From the NCBI GenBank assembly GCA_019057735.1, contig JAHLWV010000049.1, positions 1 to 11,803 of the forward strand: a stretch of 11,803 nucleotides of DNA, read 5' to 3'. The first letter of the stretch is position 1, and the number at the start of each line of letters is the position of its first letter. The DNA comes from Promethearchaeota archaeon. GTDB taxonomy: Archaea > Asgardarchaeota > Lokiarchaeia > Sigynarchaeales > SOKP01. The notes beneath the pieces were generated by a model, which saw nothing but the letters and a program-made list of their open reading frames with translations, had not been told where the DNA came from and searched no databases. Position numbers and translations under genes: made by a program. Of the stretch, positions 8,212-11,803 are shown piece after piece.

Positions 8212-8937
8212 GTGAGGACTAAAAAGAAATCTAGTAAATCTGACTTAAAACTATTTATAACAATTCTACAAAAAGATATTAAATCCGAAATTAGACAAAT
8301 CAACGACATTTTTTCTATTATTTTGTTTGGAATTATTTCAATATTTATTTTTTCTTCGTCTTATAACACAATTAATTTAGGTGTTCTGATGCCTATTGAG
8401 ATATTTGTTATTCAAATATGGTTGATTATTTTTTTTACACTTATTTTTATTATGATCAAGCTATTTGTTCAAGAAAAAGAAAAAGGGACACTTTATGGAC
8501 TTACATCATCTCCAGTTTCGAACAGCGTTCTTCTAATTAGTAAAGTCGTTTTTTGTTTTATTTTGTTAAGCTTTATTGAATTAATTTTAATCCTTTTTAG
8601 CTTTTTTATCTCAATTCCTTCGATTCAAGCTTTGAATCTTAATGAATTTCTGTATTATATTATGATTGGAATTGTATTACCTACACTAGATTTATCTATT
8701 TGTGGAACTTTAGTGTCTGCTTTATCAATGTATTCAAAAAATAAGTCTTTTGTTTTACCTCTACTCCTATTCCCAATAATTCTTCCAATAACTTCTCCTA
8801 TAATGTCGTTAAACATTAAATTACTAGAAGGTGAATTAATCTCAATGATAGTTATTGAACTATTGTTTTTAATGGCACACGCTATCCTAATGTTTTCAAT
8901 ATTAATATTTGTTTCAGAAGAGTTATTATCAGAATAG
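8212..8937 (+). CDS. ccmB: Cytochrome c maturation membrane permease CcmB
   Basis: CcmB is the membrane subunit partnered with CcmA in the Ccm ABC transporter. The protein has 241 residues with about six hydrophobic helices (roughly 33-49, 61-86, 105-133, 145-171, 180-200 and 209-235). The N-terminal LQKDIKSEIRQ and the cytoplasmic loop QEKEKGTLYGLTSSPVS before helix 3 match the E..GTL..L..SP pattern of CcmB. The start is GTG at 8212, supported by the ribosome-binding sequence GAGGTGA at 8198-8204, which overlaps the end of ccmA. It ends six bases from the stop codon of the convergent ccmE, leaving no room for a separate terminator. It has two cysteines, C115 and C164, in or near helices. Confidence 0.85.
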   Translation: MRTKKKSSKSDLKLFITILQKDIKSEIRQINDIFSIILFGIISIFIFSSSYNTINLGVLMPIEIFVIQIWLIIFFTLIFIMIKLFVQEKEKGTLYGLTSSPVSNSVLLISKVVFCFILLSFIELILILFSFFISIPSIQALNLNEFLYYIMIGIVLPTLDLSICGTLVSALSMYSKNKSFVLPLLLFPIILPITSPIMSLNIKLLEGELISMIVIELLFLMAHAILMFSILIFVSEELLSE

Positions 8938-8943
8938 TTTAAT

Positions 8944-9291
8944 TTAACTACACTGCACGAGTATTTGTGTTGCGTTTAAGTGTAATAACTGATTAAACCA
9001 ACCCGTCACAACTATTTGAAGTCCTTCCTCAACATCATCAGGAACAGTAATAGCTGAGACATCTATTAAAATTTTATCGTTCCCTTGCGTTAGGTTAAAA
9101 TTTCCTCCAGAATACCCTTCCACTATTCCAATTACTTGAATTTCCTGATTATTATATCTTGATGGATCTTCGAGAACTTGGGAAATTTGAAGATAAGGTC
9201 TGAAATTCAATATCAACACTATGGAAATGATACTAATAGCTCCAATGATCCCTAAACCTGCAATAATACGCGATTTTTTCATACTTAACAC
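8944..9291 (-). CDS. ccmE: Haem chaperone CcmE, archaeal cysteine type, with shortened C-terminus
   Basis: CcmE carries haem covalently on the outer face of the membrane between CcmC and CcmF. This 115-residue protein has an N-terminal basic stretch and one helix (about 9-29). An OB-fold beta domain follows: RYNNQEIQVIGIVEGYS, then IVVTGWF, then LNATQILVQCS. The last block aligns with the A..VLAKHDENY end of bacterial CcmE, so C114 occupies the haem-binding His position. Archaeal variant CcmE proteins use CxxxY instead of HxxxY. Here the reading frame ends with Ser right after the Cys, so the Tyr and the whole tail are missing. C114 is the only cysteine. The start is GTG 9291, three bases after ccmD; an in-frame ATG at 9282 (112 residues) is an equally possible start. 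No ribosome-binding site is obvious for either, so translational coupling to ccmD is likely. Confidence 0.85.
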   Translation of the reverse strand: MLSMKKSRIIAGLGIIGAISIISIVLILNFRPYLQISQVLEDPSRYNNQEIQVIGIVEGYSGGNFNLTQGNDKILIDVSAITVPDDVEEGLQIVVTGWFNQLLHLNATQILVQCS

Positions 9292-9294
9292 GGA

Positions 9295-9438
9295 TTACGA
9301 ATTTTGATTTAATCTGTTCAGTCTTTTTTCTATTTTTCTTTTAGCTAATTTAGGATACAAAATTAGAATAATTATAACTAACCAAAATAACGCGTAGCTT
9401 ATACTTATAGTAGTAATATCTAAGATTAACTCACTCAT
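9295..9438 (-). CDS. ccmD: Small single-helix protein CcmD
   Basis: A 47-codon frame lies between ccmC and ccmE, the usual place of ccmD. Its ATG (9438-9436) overlaps the ccmC stop in an ATGA junction. The ribosome-binding sequence GGAGGAAGG lies just before the ATG, inside the last ccmC codons. The protein has a short outer N-terminus (MSELILDITT) and one membrane helix (about SYALFWLVIIILILYP, 14-29). A strongly basic helix-forming tail follows (KLAKRKIEKRLNRL). That topology and the conserved tyrosine near the helix start match CcmD, which holds CcmE to the CcmABC complex. Small single-helix proteins are weakly conserved, so position and topology carry the call. Confidence 0.8.
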   Translation of the reverse strand: MSELILDITTISISYALFWLVIIILILYPKLAKRKIEKRLNRLNQNS

Positions 9439-10142
9439 CTTCCTTCCTCCATTTTTATGTATAATTTTTCATGTAACTTTTCTTTAGCTATGTCTAACTC
9501 CTTTAATTCGCGAATTAAATAGACAAATAGAAGAGTTATAGCAATTAAGTTAAAAAATAGAATAAAAAGTTTTATTGAATCCCAGTATATATTTCCAGGT
9601 TCGCTTGGATTTGGATTTATCAAGGGATGCAAACTTGTGAAAAGAATTGCCGAAAGATAACTTAAAGGGACGGTCGGAAAAAAAACTATTCCTAATATCG
9701 CAGAAAGTTTAGCTTTTTTCTCCTTATCTTCAATAAAGTTTCTAAAAATTAAATATGCAACATAGGAGAGAAGCAAAATAAGTGTAGTAGTTTGTCTTGC
9801 ATCACTCCACTGCCAATATATATTATTATACGAGCCAGAGGTCGCATTAAACCACAGCGATCCTGTTATTAATGTAAAGGCGACAAAAAAAACTCCAACT
9901 ATTATGCTATTTTTTCCTAAATTACTCCATTTCATTTTTTTTTGTTTAAGATACAATAAATGAGCTATAAAACTGACACCGAATGAAAAGTAAGATAACC
10001 AAGCAGCTGATACATGATAAAAAAATATAATATATACAACTCTTTCAAACGAAGCTAAACCAAAAATCAAGAATAAATTTATTATCAGTAATAACAAAGA
10101 AACAATAAGGATGTAAGAGTTTTTCTTTAATTTGTAAGTCAT
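9435..10142 (-). CDS. ccmC: Cytochrome c maturation protein CcmC (haem handling, loads CcmE)
   Basis: CcmC is the membrane protein that binds haem on the outer face and attaches it to CcmE. The 235 residues form about six helices. The WWD motif appears as W97...NIYWQWSDARQTTTLILL (W110, W112, D114), matching the CcmC form WxWDARLT. The two axial histidines have counterparts: H43 in FYHVSAAWLSY (usual form HVPAAW) and H172 in TSLHPLINPNP. The start ATG 10142 has GTGAGG upstream with about ten bases of spacing. There are no cysteines. The stop overlaps ccmD by four bases, so ccmC, ccmD and ccmE form one operon in the standard C-D-E order. The length is close to bacterial CcmC (about 245). Confidence 0.92.
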   Translation of the reverse strand: MTYKLKKNSYILIVSLLLLIINLFLIFGLASFERVVYIIFFYHVSAAWLSYFSFGVSFIAHLLYLKQKKMKWSNLGKNSIIVGVFFVAFTLITGSLWFNATSGSYNNIYWQWSDARQTTTLILLLSYVAYLIFRNFIEDKEKKAKLSAILGIVFFPTVPLSYLSAILFTSLHPLINPNPSEPGNIYWDSIKLFILFFNLIAITLLFVYLIRELKELDIAKEKLHEKLYIKMEEGR

Positions 10143-10244
10143 TATAATAAAACCTCACTTTAATGGATTTTAATTTTGAATTCAGTCTATTAGTGAATTT
10201 ATTTTGTTATATTCAAGAAAAATCAATTCATAGAGTAAAATTAT

Positions 10245-10260
10245 ATTACCCCAATTTAAT
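10245..10260 (+). promoter_or_regulatory. 16-base element, copy 2 (ATTACCCCAATTTAAT)
   Basis: It is identical to 2692-2707. Relative to ccmC it is in the opposite orientation (ATTAAATTGGGGTAAT on the coding strand). Because its ends are inverted, orientation may matter little. Confidence 0.35.
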
Positions 10261-10334
10261 TAATTTTATTTAAGCGTCGTTATTAAAATTTTTTCTTATA
10301 ATTTAATGATTTTATTACCTTTTTTCAAAATATT

Positions 10335-10346
10335 AAAAAAAAAAAA
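10335..10346 (-). terminator. T12 terminator after the haem-binding surface protein
   Basis: Twelve consecutive A on the plus strand, that is T12 on the coding strand, begin 11 bases after the stop codon at 10358. Another T-rich patch follows. This fits oligo-T archaeal termination and suggests that ccmCDE is transcribed from its own promoter. Confidence 0.6.
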
Positions 10347-10357
10347 TTAGATTTTAT

Positions 10358-11584
10358 TTATAAATGCTTTCTTCGAGTATTCTTCAACCTTATTAGTACT
10401 ATTGAGATTGCGAAAATGCTACCAATCACAATAAATAGATCGAATCCAGGAATTGCAGTGTCGGGGCCTGGACCAGGAGTTGTGAATGTTAAACCGATTG
10501 GACCAGAGTAAGTACTATGTTCAAGAGATGAGGTTCCTTGACCTTGATTGTCCATGATTGCTAGGCTGAATAAATACACGCCGTTGTCCGTTTCGTTAAA
10601 GATCACATCATCTACATTCGATGTATCAAGAGCTCTTTTCATTTCAACCGTCCAAATACCATCAGTCCATCTCATTCCTACTTCGATATCTCCGCGACTC
10701 CCTACGGGTGTCTTAAGAATGTGTCTTGGTACGTTAGCATTTAAAGAAGTGTAGTTGTTAACTGCCCATGTTAAGTTTGCCCAACCATTTTGTAATCCTT
10801 TAGTAATATTAATAGCTTGACCTACATCAATTTCAGATTGAGTAAGTATCATTGCATCAATCCAATCAGATGGATTAGCTTCGATCCATGCGGCGTGAGT
10901 ACCATTTGTATTATCACTATATACTCCAGACCCAGCATCACTTTTTCGCGTTTCATGATCTACAAACTTATCGTCAGCATATCCTGTTAAAGCAATAGTT
11001 CCTGCTGTAGCTTCATAGCTGGAACTATCAATTGTAAGAGCCGACAAAATTGAAGCACTTGTAGCTCCTCCACCTCTAGCGGCTTTTACATGCCACATAT
11101 CTGCTTTTTCGCCAGGGTTGGTGAAATTAACTGTGCCTAACCCATGACATTTTATAGCTCCTCCGCTTGAGTTAAACCCTTCAATAGTTCCGATTTCCCA
11201 CAATAGCGCGATTCTATCTTCTGAATTGCTACCATCTAAACCTTGGTTGAAAGTTCCACCTGAAACATTATACTTGTCTCGTGTTACGCTGAATGTTGAA
11301 TCTGCCCATGATGCTAATATATAAATATTTGCCGTAGTATAGACGGCTTTTATTGTTACTTGAGTACCTCCAAGAGTACCTCCAGTTGTGGTTACAACAA
11401 GAGCACTTGCTGAACTCCAAGCTGCTTCATTGGCATTGCCATCAGGAGTTAATTCGCTAGAAGATTCGTAAGGAGTCAGAGTATCTATTGCGCTAGTGTT
11501 TAAGTCTGATGTTGCTATTGAAACGAAAAGACCAAATGGTAAAAGCATTACGAATAATAGAACTAAAATTTTGTTTACTTTCAT
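10358..11584 (-). CDS. Secreted ethylbenzene-dehydrogenase-like haem-binding protein with PGF-type surface anchor
   Basis: The protein has 408 residues. Residues 1-25 are a signal peptide. The family entry motif DGNANEAAWSSA (48-59) starts a DOMON/CBM9-like beta domain of the cytochrome c-552 / DMSO-reductase-like haem-binding family (EB_dh, PF09459). Further landmarks are DRIALLWEI (123-131) and the segment AIKCHG...GEKADMWHVKAAR (143-170), which is typical of the family's haem-region insertion. Relatives usually carry a second Cys just upstream of the CH; here the upstream positions are G142 and A143, leaving C146-H147 as the only cysteine and a euglenozoan-like AxxCH. The C-terminus has a Pro/Gly linker, then IPGF (378-381), a hydrophobic helix (382-400) and the basic end KNTRRKHL, the tripartite form of PGF-CTERM-type sorting signals. 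Its likely role is an extracytoplasmic electron carrier or subunit; the redox partner is not visible. A weak GTGAG precedes the ATG. Confidence 0.8.
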   Translation of the reverse strand: MKVNKILVLLFVMLLPFGLFVSIATSDLNTSAIDTLTPYESSSELTPDGNANEAAWSSASALVVTTTGGTLGGTQVTIKAVYTTANIYILASWADSTFSVTRDKYNVSGGTFNQGLDGSNSEDRIALLWEIGTIEGFNSSGGAIKCHGLGTVNFTNPGEKADMWHVKAARGGGATSASILSALTIDSSSYEATAGTIALTGYADDKFVDHETRKSDAGSGVYSDNTNGTHAAWIEANPSDWIDAMILTQSEIDVGQAINITKGLQNGWANLTWAVNNYTSLNANVPRHILKTPVGSRGDIEVGMRWTDGIWTVEMKRALDTSNVDDVIFNETDNGVYLFSLAIMDNQGQGTSSLEHSTYSGPIGLTFTTPGPGPDTAIPGFDLFIVIGSIFAISIVLIRLKNTRRKHL

Positions 11585-11620
11585 ATGATTTTCTCACAAA
11601 TTTCTGTTTATTTTTGTATT

Positions 11621-11630
11621 TTAATTTAAA
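11621..11630 (-). promoter_or_regulatory. Possible TATA box of the haem-binding surface protein
   Basis: Read on the minus strand the site is TTTAAATTAA, with ACCTT just upstream as a possible TFB-recognition element. The predicted start near 11598 leaves a short leader containing GTGAG, eight bases before the ATG at 11584. Confidence 0.4.
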
Positions 11631-11640
11631 AAGGTAAAAA

Positions 11641-11655
11641 ATTACCCTAATTAAT
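11641..11655 (+). promoter_or_regulatory. Looser copy of the 16-base element (ATTACCCTAATTAAT)
   Basis: It resembles ATTACCCCAATTTAAT with a substitution in the core and one base missing. It lies just upstream of the predicted TATA box of the haem-binding surface protein, where an archaeal regulator could act. It is a degenerate match and therefore uncertain. Confidence 0.25.
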
Positions 11656-11803
11656 GAAAAGAAAAATATATTTATAAGATTTTTGAAAACTGGTTAATTT
11701 AAACCCCCGAATTACCTTCACTTACAATTTTAAACAATAGTTAAAAATTAGTGTTAAATTTAAACATCGGAAATCTATTTTCGTTAGCTATATATCTAAA
11801 GAT
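11656..11803. other. AT-rich end of window without a recognisable gene
   Basis: No start codon with a sustained frame is seen on either strand. A TATATTTATAAG block near 11668-11679 looks like a strong archaeal TATA box and might drive a plus-strand gene beyond the window edge. Nothing inside the window confirms this. Confidence 0.3.

Larger units (their letters stand above)
10143..10357 (-). promoter_or_regulatory. Promoter region of the ccmCDE operon
   Basis: The 215-base spacer between the haem-binding surface protein and ccmC holds no gene. It contains copy 2 of the 16-base element (10245-10260), about 100 bases upstream of ccmC. A/T-rich boxes nearer the start (around 10165-10180 on the minus strand) could act as the TATA element. 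The exact promoter cannot be chosen by eye. Confidence 0.35.

Noticed and set aside
8900..8946. A frameshift that would restore CxxxY at the CcmE end
   Set aside because: Shifting by one base after Cys114 gives VKLNY-like codons that do not match the family CPxxY-type ending and run into the convergent ccmB gene; a true early stop is simpler.
10548..10754. A 68-codon plus-strand frame
   Set aside because: It is fully antisense to the EB_dh-like gene and its product shows no features.
1..11803. tRNA, rRNA, insertion sequence or integrase
   Set aside because: No GC-rich RNA-gene segment, transposase motif or terminal inverted repeats were seen on either strand.

Overview
The window reads as AT-rich archaeal DNA. 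Several genes have little or no Shine-Dalgarno sequence and have A/T-rich TATA-like boxes upstream. Oligo-T tracts follow some stop codons. Secreted proteins carry N-glycosylation sequons and C-terminal membrane anchors, one of them PGF-like. The long array of Ig-like repeats with NDTEGNWN-type motifs resembles surface proteins common in Asgard archaea (Loki/Heimdall groups), but no marker gene here proves the lineage. No rRNA, tRNA, CRISPR array or transposon was seen.

Layout: (1) 1-616, minus strand: 5' part of a secreted, Reeler-like, probably cytochrome b561-type membrane protein that runs off the window. (2) 820-2547, plus: ccmF, a haem lyase subunit. (3) 2865-7412, plus: a 1515-residue surface protein with an N-terminal Reeler-like domain and 14 Ig-like repeats of about 93 residues. 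(4) 7486-8937, plus: ccmA and ccmB, the ABC transporter of cytochrome c maturation. (5) 10142-8944, minus: ccmC, ccmD and ccmE, convergent with ccmAB. The 47-residue ccmD is short and easily missed. (6) 11584-10358, minus: a secreted protein of the ethylbenzene-dehydrogenase / DMSO-reductase-like haem-binding family.

Together this is a nearly complete System I (Ccm) cytochrome c maturation locus, A, B, C, D, E and F, without ccmG, ccmH or ccmI in the window, interleaved with three exported proteins. The main observation is that each exported protein (as far as visible) has exactly one cysteine. In all three it is directly followed by histidine, but the first cysteine of the classical CxxCH haem motif is missing (HDICH, TSGCH, AIKCH). 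CcmE itself keeps a single cysteine at the haem-carrier position (archaeal Cys-type CcmE) but stops one residue later, so the usual CxxxY motif is cut short. Inference: this may be a dedicated single-thioether cytochrome c system in which thiol-redox components (CcmG/CcmH) are unnecessary. It may serve cell-surface electron transfer built from Reeler, b561 and DOMON-like haem modules.
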